Positions 24,631-33,707 are shown, counted from the stretch's first letter. The stretch is DNA of 64,000 nucleotides from Saccharopolyspora shandongensis (GCF_900106995.1 NZ_FNOK01000029.1:49543-113542), one strand, 5' to 3'. Notes: a model not told the origin generated them from the sequence alone. Translations and numbers: made by a program.

Positions 24631-25326
24631 ATGAACGAGCGGGCATGGGAGCGCGCGGGAGCGGCGAGCGGATTGGCGGCGGCGGTGTTGCTGCTGGCCA
24701 GCTTGTTCCTCAACCCGGCCGCACCGATCGGTGACGATCCGGTGCTGACCTTCTTCTACGTCGCCGGGAACCGGGGCATGGTGCTGCTGGCCGCGCTGCT
24801 GGCGACGCTGGCGGCGGTGGTGTTCTTGTGGTTCGTCGGGCACCTGAGGCACCTGTTGCAGCGTGCCGAAGGCGGTGCGGAGGCGTTCTCGCCGGTGGTG
24901 TTCGCCGCCGGGGTGGTGCTGTCGGCGATGACGATGCTGAGCATGCTCCCGGTGACCGCGCTGGCGTCGATGACCCGGGACATCTCGACCGCGAGCGGGT
25001 CGGCGGTGTTCGTGCTCTCCGAGCTGCACCGGCTCGCGCTCGGGCCGCTCGGGCTGCTGGTCGCGCTGTTCGCCGGGACCACCGGCGCCGCGATGGTGCG
25101 CCGCGAGGTGCTCGGGCCGTGGGTCGGCTGGTTCGGGTTCGCGGTGGCCGTGATCGGGCTGATCGCCGGGGTCACCGCCTTCTTCGTGTCCGGCCTGTTC
25201 GTCACGATCGCGGCCATGGTCACCGGCATCGTGTTCGCGGTGTGGATCGGGGACGCCGCGGTGCTGATGCTGTACCGGCCGGAGGTCGACCGCGCCGAGG
25301 TGCCGGGCACGGCGTTCGCGCACTGA
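24631..25326 (+). CDS. Six-helix membrane protein, unknown function
   Basis: 231 residues with about six hydrophobic segments (near 15-30, 50-70, 90-115, 135-160, 170-190 and 195-215) and short polar loops. The start ATG 24631 follows GGAGGAGG. I do not recognise a family; it looks like one of the many actinobacterial DUF4386-like integral membrane proteins. It converges on the GGDEF gene with a 12-base gap. No cytoplasmic domain, motif or operon partner hints at a function. Confidence 0.7.
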   Translation: MNERAWERAGAASGLAAAVLLLASLFLNPAAPIGDDPVLTFFYVAGNRGMVLLAALLATLAAVVFLWFVGHLRHLLQRAEGGAEAFSPVVFAAGVVLSAMTMLSMLPVTALASMTRDISTASGSAVFVLSELHRLALGPLGLLVALFAGTTGAAMVRREVLGPWVGWFGFAVAVIGLIAGVTAFFVSGLFVTIAAMVTGIVFAVWIGDAAVLMLYRPEVDRAEVPGTAFAH

Positions 25327-25338
25327 CCGCCGAACCGG

Positions 25339-26622
25339 TCAACCGCCCGCCGGAGACCGGGGCGGCGGCTCGGTCCTGGCCTGGCATTGCGGGCAGTTCG
25401 TGGTCGTCTCCGCGACCGCGCGCATGTCGTGCTTGCGCCGGTACATGTCCCGGTCGGCTTCGTGCAGCAGCGCCTTCGGCCGGGTCGCCGGGTCGGTCGT
25501 GGTGGCCAGCCCGACGCTGGCCCGGATCCGCAGGCGGCCGTGGGGCGTGTCGCATTCGGCCCGCAGGCGCCGGGCGACGTGGTCCCGGAACTCGGCGGCG
25601 GCCCGGACATCGGGAACCCGGCTGACGACGGCGAATTCGTCGCCGCCGATCCGGCACACGATGTCGGCCGGGCCCGCCGCGTTGAGCAGTTCGTCGGCGG
25701 CGGTCATCAGGAGCCGGTCGCCCGCGGAGTGCCCGTAGGTGTCGTTGACGGGCTTCAGCTCGTCGAGGTCGGCGACGAGCACCGCGACCACGCCACCGTC
25801 CGGGTCGAGGTCCGCGAGGACGTGCGCCAGCCGATCGTCGAGCAGGGCGCGGTTGGCCAGCCCGGTGAGCGGGTCGTGCAGCGCCAGGTGGGCGAGGTGG
25901 ATGTCGGAGGAGCCGCGCTCGCCGAGCTCCTCGCACTGGCTGATCAGGTACGCCGGGCGGCCGTCGGCGCCGGGGACCACGCTCGTCCGGATCAGCACCC
26001 AGATCGGATGGCCGTTCTTGTGCCGGTAGCGCTTCTTCAGGCTGACCGTGTTCAGCCGGCCCGTCGCCAGGTCCGCCAGCGCAGCTGCGGAGGTCTCGTG
26101 GTCCTGCGGGTAGGTGACGTCGAAGCAGTGCATTTCGAGCATCTCGCGCCTGCTGTACCCGAGCAGTTCGCACCACGCCTCGTTGACGTCGGTCCAGCGG
26201 CCGTCGTGATCCAGCAGCGCCATGCCGGTGGGGACGTTGGCGAACACGCGGCTCCACAGGGTGCCGGTCTCCGGGCGGTCCTCGACCTCGTGGAACTGCG
26301 AGAGGAACAGCCCCGGCTCGCCGTCGCTGCCGTGGAGCGACGACGTGCATTGGAGCAGCCGCACGGTGCCGCCGTCGGAACGCCTGAATCGCCGTTCGGC
26401 CGTTCCTGATCCGGTGGCGCTTCGCGGATCGGCCTCATCCGCGGTGAGGGCGTCGAGCGGGTGGCCGACGAGGCAGGCCCGGTCGTATCCGAGCGCGCGG
26501 CAGAACGCGTCGTTGGCGTGCACGCAGAGGCCGCTCGCGTCGAGCAGCGCCATCGGGGTCATGGCGCTGTCGAGCAGCGGCAGCCATTGCTCGGTCGGTT
26601 CGTGATCGGGGGTGGTTCGCAT
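25339..26622 (-). CDS. PAS-PAS-GGDEF diguanylate cyclase
   Basis: 427 residues, soluble. Two PAS domains (about 10-125, with SAMTPMALLDASGLCVHAND, and 130-260, with VPTGMALLDHDGRWTDVNE) precede a GGDEF domain (about 265-410: DPLTGLANRALLDDRLAH, DLDELKPVNDTYGHSAGDRL, IGGDEFAVVS). The intact GGDEF motif predicts synthesis of cyclic di-GMP. The usual product-inhibition site RxxD upstream reads GPAD here, so feedback inhibition at that site is probably lost. The C-terminal tail has NCPQCQ. In streptomycetes c-di-GMP controls development. No EAL partner is present. Confidence 0.9.
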   Translation of the reverse strand: MRTTPDHEPTEQWLPLLDSAMTPMALLDASGLCVHANDAFCRALGYDRACLVGHPLDALTADEADPRSATGSGTAERRFRRSDGGTVRLLQCTSSLHGSDGEPGLFLSQFHEVEDRPETGTLWSRVFANVPTGMALLDHDGRWTDVNEAWCELLGYSRREMLEMHCFDVTYPQDHETSAAALADLATGRLNTVSLKKRYRHKNGHPIWVLIRTSVVPGADGRPAYLISQCEELGERGSSDIHLAHLALHDPLTGLANRALLDDRLAHVLADLDPDGGVVAVLVADLDELKPVNDTYGHSAGDRLLMTAADELLNAAGPADIVCRIGGDEFAVVSRVPDVRAAAEFRDHVARRLRAECDTPHGRLRIRASVGLATTTDPATRPKALLHEADRDMYRRKHDMRAVAETTTNCPQCQARTEPPPRSPAGG

Positions 26623-27110
26623 CAGGCTTCCGGGGAGGGGTTCTGCCGGTGTGCGGCTTCTGGACGGCAGCTGCGCGCATACCCGGCGAACTCGCGGCCA
26701 CCGCCGCTCCCCGGGCCGCCGAGGGGGCGTCCGATGCCTGGCGGCCTGGGGAACGGGGTGATTCGGTTGGCCTGTCGGGGACGAGCGGAACGGGGCATAC
26801 CGGCCTCGAACGTCGGGGGGACGGGGACGATGCCGTCCACCTTGCGCGAGAACCGCGTACCCGGCGCCGTTGGAATTACCGATTTCCATACCTAAATTCA
26901 TGCCCGAGCCGATGCGCGCGCGCAGTCGCGGATTTTTCAGCTGCAAGACAGGCACCATCGGCCCCGCGGGGAACTTCCGCCACCCAAGCGGACTGCCTGC
27001 GGATTTACGCTTGATGGGCTCGCACCGTCGAAACAGCCGGGCCGGTAATGGTTTTCCGAAAATGCTAGTGCATCTTCCGGCCCGGTGCCCAATTTCTCGT
27101 GGGGGCGGCA
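26623..27110. other. Intergenic region between GGDEF and cupredoxin genes
   Basis: 488 bases between divergent genes. Small open frames here show no recognisable protein. Moderately AT-rich patches near 26870-26900 and 27010-27070 are the most promoter-like parts. I see no clear operator or RNA element. Confidence 0.4.
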
Positions 27111-27554
27111 ATGCTGATCGAAGTGGGCGGAAAAAGGGTCATCGGCAGGAAATCCGGACGAACGAGGCGGGTGCTGCTGAGCGTGCTGCTCGGCGTGCTC
27201 GCACTGGTGGCGACCGTCTGCACCGGTGCGTCGGCCGCCGCAGCGCCGCAGGCACCGGCCGGACCGGTGGGCGGCGGATCGGCACTGGTGATCGTCAAGA
27301 TGGTCGACTACCAGCTGTTGCAGCCGGCCTTCCTGCCGCCGGGGCGCTACACGTTCCGGGCCATCAACGATGGGCGCGCGCCGCACGCCCTGCAGATCAA
27401 CGGACCCGGCGTCGCGAACGCGCGCACGCCGGTGGTGCAGTCGGGCCAGGCCACCGACCTCACCGTGGATCTGCGCCGCGGGCTCTACGACTTCTGGTGC
27501 CCGGTCGGCAACCACCGGCAGATGGGGATGCAGCTGAACGTCTTCGTCGGATGA
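27111..27554 (+). CDS. Exported cupredoxin (plastocyanin-like) protein
   Basis: 147 residues. A long basic N-terminus (KRVIGRKSGRTRR) and hydrophobic segment LLSVLLGVLALVATVCTGAS form a signal peptide or anchor. The mature part is a single cupredoxin domain with likely copper ligands His in RAPHALQIN, Cys and His in FWCPVGNHRQ, and Met in MGMQ. It probably shuttles electrons or buffers copper at the cell surface. ATG 27111 follows GGGGGCGG; GTG 27099 is a weaker alternative. A bidirectional hairpin follows. Confidence 0.82.
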   Translation: MLIEVGGKRVIGRKSGRTRRVLLSVLLGVLALVATVCTGASAAAAPQAPAGPVGGGSALVIVKMVDYQLLQPAFLPPGRYTFRAINDGRAPHALQINGPGVANARTPVVQSGQATDLTVDLRRGLYDFWCPVGNHRQMGMQLNVFVG

Positions 27555-27562
27555 ACCGGCAC

Positions 27563-27590
27563 GGCCCGGGTCCCGCAGCGGACCCGGGCC
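27563..27590. terminator. Bidirectional hairpin between convergent genes
   Basis: GGCCCGGGTCC (27563-27573) pairs with GGACCCGGGCC (27580-27590) around CGCAGC, between the ends of the cupredoxin and LuxR genes. Confidence 0.75.
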
Positions 27591-27597
27591 GGCGCCG

Positions 27598-30357
27598 CTA
27601 GGTGCGTGAATCCGCCGGCGCGGTGCTGGAGAGGACCCGGCGGAGATCTCGGCGCGACCCGATGTCGAGCTTGGTGAACACCTTCCGCAGGTGCCACTCC
27701 ACGGTGCGCGGGCTGAGGAACAGCTGGGCGCCGATCTCCGGGTTGGTGTGACCGTCGCGGGCCAGCCGCGCGATCTGCGCCTCCTGGGCGGTGAGCACGA
27801 ACAACGTCTGCGGCGTCGCTCGGTGCACGGTTTCGCCGGTGGCGAGGAGTTCCCGGCGGGCGCGTTCGGCGAACGCCTCGGTGCCGATGCGGCCGAACAT
27901 CTCGTGCGCGGTGCGCAGCTGTTCGCGCGCCTCCAAGCGCCGGTTCTCCCGGCGCAGCCATTCGCCGTGCAGCAGATGGGTCCTGGCGAGGTGTACGGCG
28001 GCACGGCTGCGGGACAGCAGCTCGACGGCCTCCCGGTAGAGCTTCTCCGCCTTCTCGCCCGTGCTCAGCAGCGCCAGCGAACGCGCCTCGATCCCGGAAG
28101 CCCAGTTCGTGCCGCAAGCCCTCGTCCGCTCGTAGAGCCGCCGGAAGGCGTCCTCGGCGACCTCGTGGCGGCCGCTTCGCACGCCGGCCTCGACCAGTTC
28201 GCCCAGCGCCCACCAGTAGACGCTCAGCTGGTCGTTCCGGCAGGCCCGCTCGGCGGTGGTGACCGCCGTCTCGTACTCGCCGAGGCCGTTGCACAGCACT
28301 GCGGTCGCGTAGTCCGCCATCGTGATCGTCCGCCCCTCGCCCCGGGCGTCCGCGTCCCGTGTGCTGGTCTCGATCAGCTCCAGCGCCTGGGCTTCGCGGC
28401 CGCGGGTCGCGGCGAGCGTCATCGCGGCGTACCGGTGCGGCGCGTTACCGGACGTCTGGGCGATCGCATCGGCCTCGTCGAGCATCTGCGACGCCACGTC
28501 GAGCTCGCCGGCGTGCACGTGCTCCCCGGCGCGATAGCTGAGCGCGGTGGCGAGCGTGGTGAGCGCGCCGGTGTCGCGCGCTCGGTGGAGGCCGCGGGCG
28601 GCGAGCTCGCGCCACGCCTCGTCGTCGCCCAGGTCGGTCGCGACGCGGCAGGCCAGCCCGATCCAGCGCGCGTCGTCGGGCTCGGTCGTGCCACTGCGGC
28701 GAAACGCCTGCACGGCGCGCTGGAGCGTCGGGACGCCGGAGGCGAAGCCGTCGGTGAACCGCGCAGCCAGCCCGTCCAGCAGGAGGTCTATCGGCAGCTG
28801 AGGCGCGCGCCGGGCGGCTTCGGTCGCCCGCAGGGCCTCGTTGCAGTTGCCGACGCGACCCGTGAAGATCGCCGCTTCGAGCGCTTCGAGGTACGTCTCG
28901 CGAGACAGCGCGACATCGAGGGGTTCGAGGCGTTCGGCGGCTCGCAGCAGCAGCGGCGGGGCGTCGCGGCCCCGGTTCACGGCGAGCGCGATCTCGGCGC
29001 GCAACAGGTCGGCCCTGGCGTGCTGGAGCTCGTCGAGCGGTGCTGCTTCCGCGATGGCCAGCAGTCCCAGCGAAGCATCGGGCGCCCCGGCATCCAGCTT
29101 CTGCTGGGCCGCCGCCAGGGCGCGCGAACCCCGGCGCGCCGGATCGGGCGTCAGCTCGGTCGCCTTCGCCAGGAAGGCGGCAGCCGCCGCGATCCCGCCT
29201 CGGCACTGCGCCCGGTCGGCCGACCGTTCCAGCTCGCCGGCCACCAACTCGTCCGGTCCGCGGGCCGCGCGGGCGCGGTGCCACGCGCGCCGGTCGGGAT
29301 CCACCTCCGGGTCGGTGGCCTCGCCCAATGCGCGGTGCACCCGCTGGCGCTCGTCCGGCGAAGCCGTCTGGTAGACCACGGAGCGCACCAGCGGATGCCG
29401 GAACCGCACCCGGCCGCCGATCTCGATCAACCCGGCGGCCTCGGCCGGGCCGGCCGCATCGGCCGACAGCCCGAGCCCGGCGACGGCCCGCCACAGCAGG
29501 CCCGCGTCGCCCGACGGGTCCGCCGCGGCGGTCAGCAGCAACCGCTGGGTGTCGTCGGGCACCGCCCGGATCCGGCGGGTGAAGCACTGTACGAGGCAGC
29601 CGGAAACGGGCCCGGGGTTCGGTAGCCCGAACCCGCCGGCGAGCTCGGCCGGGGTGAACACGCGCGGCAACTCCAGCAGCGCAAGTGGGTTTCCGCGGGT
29701 TTCCGCGATGATCCGGTCCCGCACCTGCTCGTCGAGCCGCCCGTGCATGACCGATGCCAGCAGCTCGGCGGCGTCGGCGGAGCCGAGGCCGTCGACGGAG
29801 AGCTCCGGGAGGTCGGCCAGGTCGTGGTCGTCGTTGGGCACGCGCACGGCGAACACCACCGCGACCGGCTCGGCCAGCAGGCGGCGCGCCGCGAACGACA
29901 TGGCCTGCACCGAGGCCCGGTCGAGCCACTGCGCGTCGTCGACGAGGCAGACTAGCGGCCGCTCCGCGGCGGCTTCCGAGAGCAGCGTCAGGACGGCCAG
30001 GCCCACCATGAAGCGATCCGGGGCGCCGCCCTCGTGCAAGCCGAACGCGACGCGCAGCGCGTCCCGCTGCGGCTCCGGGAGCCGCTCCAGGCGGTCGAGC
30101 ATCGGCGCGCACAACTGGTGCAGACCGGCGAAGGCGAGCTCCATTTCGGACTCCACGCCCACGACGTGGGCGAGGCGACAACCCGACGCACGGTCTCGGA
30201 CGTAGTCCAGCAACGCCGTCTTGCCGGCACCGGGCTCGCCGCGGAGAACCAGTGCGGAACTCTGTCCCGTCCGGACTCTCGCCAACAGGCGATCCAACAA
30301 CTCGCACTCGCGGTTTCGGCCACGAAGCCCGGCCCCAGCACGGCCGGAAATAGCCAT
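27598..30357 (-). CDS. Large ATP-binding LuxR (LAL) regulator
   Basis: 919 residues. The N-terminal AAA/STAND ATPase has Walker A GEPGAGKT (residues 40-47) and Walker B LVCLVDDAQWLD. A TPR-like helical middle follows, and the C-terminal LuxR helix-turn-helix has LTAQEAQIARLARDGHTNPE then LFLSPRTVEWHLRKVFTKLD. LAL proteins switch on catabolic or antibiotic gene sets after ligand and ATP binding. Start ATG 30357. The neighbours are a cupredoxin gene and a small secreted-protein gene; neither is an obvious target. Compare the second LAL at 46270-48795, whose Walker A lysine is missing. Confidence 0.9.
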   Translation of the reverse strand: MAISGRAGAGLRGRNRECELLDRLLARVRTGQSSALVLRGEPGAGKTALLDYVRDRASGCRLAHVVGVESEMELAFAGLHQLCAPMLDRLERLPEPQRDALRVAFGLHEGGAPDRFMVGLAVLTLLSEAAAERPLVCLVDDAQWLDRASVQAMSFAARRLLAEPVAVVFAVRVPNDDHDLADLPELSVDGLGSADAAELLASVMHGRLDEQVRDRIIAETRGNPLALLELPRVFTPAELAGGFGLPNPGPVSGCLVQCFTRRIRAVPDDTQRLLLTAAADPSGDAGLLWRAVAGLGLSADAAGPAEAAGLIEIGGRVRFRHPLVRSVVYQTASPDERQRVHRALGEATDPEVDPDRRAWHRARAARGPDELVAGELERSADRAQCRGGIAAAAAFLAKATELTPDPARRGSRALAAAQQKLDAGAPDASLGLLAIAEAAPLDELQHARADLLRAEIALAVNRGRDAPPLLLRAAERLEPLDVALSRETYLEALEAAIFTGRVGNCNEALRATEAARRAPQLPIDLLLDGLAARFTDGFASGVPTLQRAVQAFRRSGTTEPDDARWIGLACRVATDLGDDEAWRELAARGLHRARDTGALTTLATALSYRAGEHVHAGELDVASQMLDEADAIAQTSGNAPHRYAAMTLAATRGREAQALELIETSTRDADARGEGRTITMADYATAVLCNGLGEYETAVTTAERACRNDQLSVYWWALGELVEAGVRSGRHEVAEDAFRRLYERTRACGTNWASGIEARSLALLSTGEKAEKLYREAVELLSRSRAAVHLARTHLLHGEWLRRENRRLEAREQLRTAHEMFGRIGTEAFAERARRELLATGETVHRATPQTLFVLTAQEAQIARLARDGHTNPEIGAQLFLSPRTVEWHLRKVFTKLDIGSRRDLRRVLSSTAPADSRT

Positions 30358-30569
30358 ATTCCGATGGTAGGGGCGGCGCCCCCTCGATTGGCAACTCCGC
30401 CGGGCGGTCGCGGAAAGAGGGCGCGGCCAGGGAACGGGCCCGGGTGTTCCACTGGCGCATTCGGCGCGCGGGCGGAGAAAACTCGTTGGTGTCCGGGGGT
30501 TTCGAAGCCGCGACCACGGCTGAGAAGTACGGACAAGGGACTAAAGTAACGGAACCAGGGGAAATCTCC

Positions 30570-30896
30570 ATGCGCACAGCGGTTGGGGCGTTGGCCGGTC
30601 TCGCTTTGGTCGCGCCTTTGGCACTGGGAGTTGCCGATGTCGGAACGGCTGCCGCGAGCGGGGCGTCGAGCGTCGTGGCCGCGGAGCGACCGGCGTCGAC
30701 AGCGGGGCACTTCCACGCCGAGAAGGACAACAGCAAGGACAAGAAGAGCAAGGGCGACAACAGCAACGGCGAGACCGAGAGCAGCGAAGGGAGCACCAGC
30801 AGCCAGAGCAGCACGAGCAGCCGGGGCAACAGCGGGAGCAGCAGCAGCTCGGGCGTCGCCGGGCAGAACGCATTGCCGGTGACGACCATCAGGTGA
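30570..30896 (+). CDS. Small secreted Ser-rich low-complexity protein
   Basis: 108 residues. A signal peptide (MRTAVGALAGLALVAPLALG, then GTAAA) is followed by a short region with HFHAEKD, a Lys/Asp stretch, then a Ser/Gly/Thr-rich segment to about residue 95 and a hydrophobic end NALPVTTIR. ATG 30570 follows AGGGGA. I recognise no family; it may be a disordered extracellular or wall-associated protein. It is divergent from the LAL regulator, which could control it. Confidence 0.65.
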   Translation: MRTAVGALAGLALVAPLALGVADVGTAAASGASSVVAAERPASTAGHFHAEKDNSKDKKSKGDNSNGETESSEGSTSSQSSTSSRGNSGSSSSSGVAGQNALPVTTIR

Positions 30897-30966
30897 GCAA
30901 TGCGCCTGTCGCTCGTCGATCGCCGTGACCGCGTTTCGGCGCACCAGCAGCGCTGAACGCCGGGCC

Positions 30967-30995
30967 GCCCGGCCGAGCCGCGACTTCGGCCGGGC
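30967..30995. terminator. Hairpin between convergent genes
   Basis: GCCCGGCCGA (30967-30976) pairs with TCGGCCGGGC (30986-30995), between the secreted-protein and SDR genes. Confidence 0.65.
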
Positions 30996-31012
30996 GTGCC
31001 GCGGGCGCGACG

Positions 31013-31822
31013 TCACCCGGATCCGAGCAGCTGTTCCGTGATGGCCGCGAGGCGAGCCGCCGCGGCGGGGTCGTCCCGGATGGCGATCCTGGCGTGCGTG
31101 CCGAACGCGCTGACCGGTTCGGCGGGCGGCGCGTCGAGGAGCCCGAGGATCGGTGGCACCACTTCGGTGGCCGGTTTCGCCGTGGCCTTCTGGTGCTCGA
31201 CGAACCGCGCCGTCGGCGCGTCGTACTCGCCGGCGAAGCTCGTCGCCGTCGGTCCCGGCTGGAACAGCACGTACCGCACGGGCCCGTCACCGTGGCGCCG
31301 CGCGAAGTCGACGCCGAGCAGGTCGTTGTAGCGCCCCGTCGCGAACATCGCCCGCACGCCGTCGTAGTTCTCGTTCTGCAGGTCGGCCCAGTCGATCGGG
31401 GTGTCCTGGCCGGGCCCGGCGACGTTGACGACGACCGGGCGGTCGCCCTTCGCCAGCGCGCCGATCATGCCGTGGCTCAACAGGAACCGGCTCAGGTAGA
31501 AGAGCGCGAAGTTGTGCTCGAACCCTTCCGGCGTCACCGTCCGGCGCGTCTGGAAGTAGCGCGCGCACAACACGAGCCCGTCGATTTCCGGGTGCTTTTC
31601 GGTCAGTTCTCGGATGATCCGCCGATTCTCGGCCACCGAGCCGAGATCCGCCTGCCTGAACGAGGCGGTTCCGGGCGAATCGGCCGCCTCGCGGAGCAGC
31701 CGGGCGCCTTTGCGCGGATCAGTGCCGATCACTACGGCGCGGTCGCCGCGGGAGAACAGCGCGCGGGCCACGGCGGCGCCGATTCCGTCCGTGCCGCCGG
31801 TGATCACGAATGTCCTGGTCAA
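31013..31822 (-). CDS. Short-chain dehydrogenase-like protein with altered active site
   Basis: 269 residues. The cofactor motif VITGGTDGIGAAVARALFSR is clear, and LVLCARYF replaces the usual NNAG strand. The catalytic serine region reads VVVNVAGPGQD (Ala where Ser is expected), and the tyrosine region reads GRYNDLLGVDFA, with Leu in place of the YxxxK lysine. So it keeps the nucleotide fold but probably not classical SDR chemistry. It lies 22 bases after the MFS gene on the same strand and shares its promoter and operator. Confidence 0.75.
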   Translation of the reverse strand: MTRTFVITGGTDGIGAAVARALFSRGDRAVVIGTDPRKGARLLREAADSPGTASFRQADLGSVAENRRIIRELTEKHPEIDGLVLCARYFQTRRTVTPEGFEHNFALFYLSRFLLSHGMIGALAKGDRPVVVNVAGPGQDTPIDWADLQNENYDGVRAMFATGRYNDLLGVDFARRHGDGPVRYVLFQPGPTATSFAGEYDAPTARFVEHQKATAKPATEVVPPILGLLDAPPAEPVSAFGTHARIAIRDDPAAAARLAAITEQLLGSG

Positions 31823-31844
31823 GGTCGTCTCCAGTGGATGCCGG

Positions 31845-33260
31845 TCACGCGTGTTCGGCGACGGCTGCGGTTTCGGTGGTCGGGGCGGCAGGCGCGGGGC
31901 GTCCGGGCAGGATCCTGGCCGCGGTGGACATGGCCACGCCGGCGCCCACCAGCCACCAGAAGGTCGTGCGGAACGCCGCCTCCGGTGGCGCGGAGGCGGT
32001 CGCGCTCTGCAGCACCAGGGTCAGCAGCGTGATCCCGAGAGCGCCGCCGATCTGGTGCACGATGAACAGCGCTCCCGTCGCGCGGGAGGCCGAGGCGGGC
32101 GGCACGGTCCGGTAGACCGAACCCATGGTGGTGGACGCGACGACGCCGAGCCCGAACCCGACGACGACCAGCCCGAACGTGGCGACGACGCCGTTGAATC
32201 CGAGCGCGTAGGGCAGGAATCCGGGGATGAGGAGCAGGCCGCCGACCGTCGCAGGCAGGCGGGCACCGGTCCGGTCGGAGAGCCTCCCGGCCGTCGGTTG
32301 CGCGACGACGGCGCCGAGCCCGAACGGGGCGAGCAGCAGGCCCGCCGCCATCACGCCGTGCCCGCCGATCTGCTGGAAGTGCAGCGGGAGCAGGAAGGTC
32401 GTCCCGAACATGATCGCGCCGATGAGGAACAGCACGGACACGCTGGCGGCGAAGCCGCTGCTGCGGAACAGCCGCAGGTCGATCAGCGGTTCGTGCCGGG
32501 TGGTCAGCGCGTGGGCGGCGTAGCCCGCGAAGAGCAGGGCCCCGAGGGCACCGGCGATCAGCACCGGGGCCGTGACGCCCTCGACGGCGTTCGCCAGCGC
32601 GTACATCAGCGCGGCGAAACCGGGCGGCAGCAGCATCACGCCGAGGACGTCCAGGCGTTTGGCCGCTTCGCCGGTGGTCGCGTCGTCGGCCGGCATCAGT
32701 CGAACGGCGAGCACGATCGCCAACGCTCCGACCGGGACCTTGACCAGGAAGATCCACTGCCAGGGCAGCGATTGCAGGAGCAGGCCGCCGAGGACCGGGC
32801 CGATCACCGGTCCCATCGTCATCGGGGCCGCGGCGAGGCCAAGCACCCGGCCGACGCGTTGCTGGCCGGCCGCGCGGGCGAGCGTGGCGAGCATGACCGG
32901 TTCGAGCAAGCCGCCGCCGAGGCCGGTCAGCAGCCGCGTCGCGATCAGGCTCGGCGCGTCCCAGGCCAGGCAGGAGGCGACCGATCCGAGCACGAAGACC
33001 GACAGCCCGGCGAGCCACGTGCGGCGGGCACCGAACCGGTCGATCGCCCAGCCGGACAGCGGCGCGGTGACCGAGACGGCGAGCAGGTACGCGGTGGTCA
33101 CCCACTGGATCGCGGCCAGCGTCGAGCCGAATTCGCGGACCAGCGTGTCGATTCCGACGCCGGTCATGGTCGTGTCCAGCAGGGCCAGGAACGCGCCGAG
33201 GGTCATGGTGACCAGCAACTTGCGGAGTGCGGAATCCAGTGGTTCTGAGCGAGCAGCCAT
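31845..33260 (-). CDS. MFS efflux transporter, DHA2 type
   Basis: 471 residues with about 14 hydrophobic segments. The opening FLALLDTTMTGVGIDTLVRE and the loop motif GWAIDRFGARRTWLAG are typical of DHA2 drug exporters; WIFLVKVPVGALAIVLA is the conserved mid-protein helix. Start ATG 33260 lies 25 bases from a perfect 8-bp inverted repeat in the promoter. It is followed by the SDR-like gene, so pump and enzyme form one operon, perhaps handling the same small molecule. Confidence 0.88.
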   Translation of the reverse strand: MAARSEPLDSALRKLLVTMTLGAFLALLDTTMTGVGIDTLVREFGSTLAAIQWVTTAYLLAVSVTAPLSGWAIDRFGARRTWLAGLSVFVLGSVASCLAWDAPSLIATRLLTGLGGGLLEPVMLATLARAAGQQRVGRVLGLAAAPMTMGPVIGPVLGGLLLQSLPWQWIFLVKVPVGALAIVLAVRLMPADDATTGEAAKRLDVLGVMLLPPGFAALMYALANAVEGVTAPVLIAGALGALLFAGYAAHALTTRHEPLIDLRLFRSSGFAASVSVLFLIGAIMFGTTFLLPLHFQQIGGHGVMAAGLLLAPFGLGAVVAQPTAGRLSDRTGARLPATVGGLLLIPGFLPYALGFNGVVATFGLVVVGFGLGVVASTTMGSVYRTVPPASASRATGALFIVHQIGGALGITLLTLVLQSATASAPPEAAFRTTFWWLVGAGVAMSTAARILPGRPAPAAPTTETAAVAEHA

Positions 33261-33284
33261 GTTCGTTCCCGGGTGGTATCTAAC

Positions 33285-33304
33285 ATTGAACTAATGAGTT
33301 CAAT
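33285..33304. promoter_or_regulatory. Candidate operator upstream of the MFS/SDR operon
   Basis: ATTGAACT and AGTTCAAT form a perfect 8-bp inverted repeat around AATG, in an AT-rich island just before the MFS start codon. The symmetry is typical of TetR, MarR or HxlR sites. No regulator gene adjoins it, so the binding protein must be encoded elsewhere. Confidence 0.55.
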
Positions 33305-33430
33305 TTAGCGATCACATGAGTACATGCGCAACGGGGGTGGCTGCGATCCGGGCGCGGCGGTGCAGGGAAGCGGCGGGCGGCTCAGCTCGCTTCCAGTTGA
33401 CTTTGCCGCCCGGCCGACGAGACTGGTGAC

Positions 33431-33688
33431 GTGGTCAAGACGCTGCACCCGCAGAACTACGGCGACGCCTACGACGTCGGTGATTACTTCCGCAAGGGCG
33501 TGCCGGTGGTGATGGACCTGACGAGCCTGCCCAAGGCGGAAGCGGTGCGGCTCGTCGACTTCGCCGCGGGCATGGTCGTCGGGCGCGGCGGCTCCATGGA
33601 CCGGGTCGCGCCGCGGGTCTTCCTGCTGACGCCGCCGGGGGTGTCGGCCGAGGACACCCGGCCGGAACCGGCGAAAGCCCCGTCCTGA
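33431..33688 (+). CDS. SepF-like protein, core domain only
   Basis: 85 residues that read as the SepF core from end to end: TLHPQNYGDAYDVGDYFRKG, VPVVMDLTSLPKAEAVRLVD, FAAGMVVGRGGSMDRVAPRV, FLLTPPGVS. Normal SepF proteins are about 150-200 residues and carry an N-terminal membrane-binding helix and linker that anchor FtsZ; these are missing here. Start GTG 33431 allows no upstream extension with that helix. It is probably a paralogue of the main SepF, lying alone and convergent with the sugar porter. Confidence 0.85.
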   Translation: MVKTLHPQNYGDAYDVGDYFRKGVPVVMDLTSLPKAEAVRLVDFAAGMVVGRGGSMDRVAPRVFLLTPPGVSAEDTRPEPAKAPS

Positions 33689-33707
33689 CCGGGAATCGGC
33701 CCGCGCC

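Noticed and set aside
28445..30889. 814-codon minus-strand frame overlapping the LAL regulator
   Set aside because: It is a frame-shifted shadow of the LAL gene, which has intact Walker A and LuxR motifs in the other frame.
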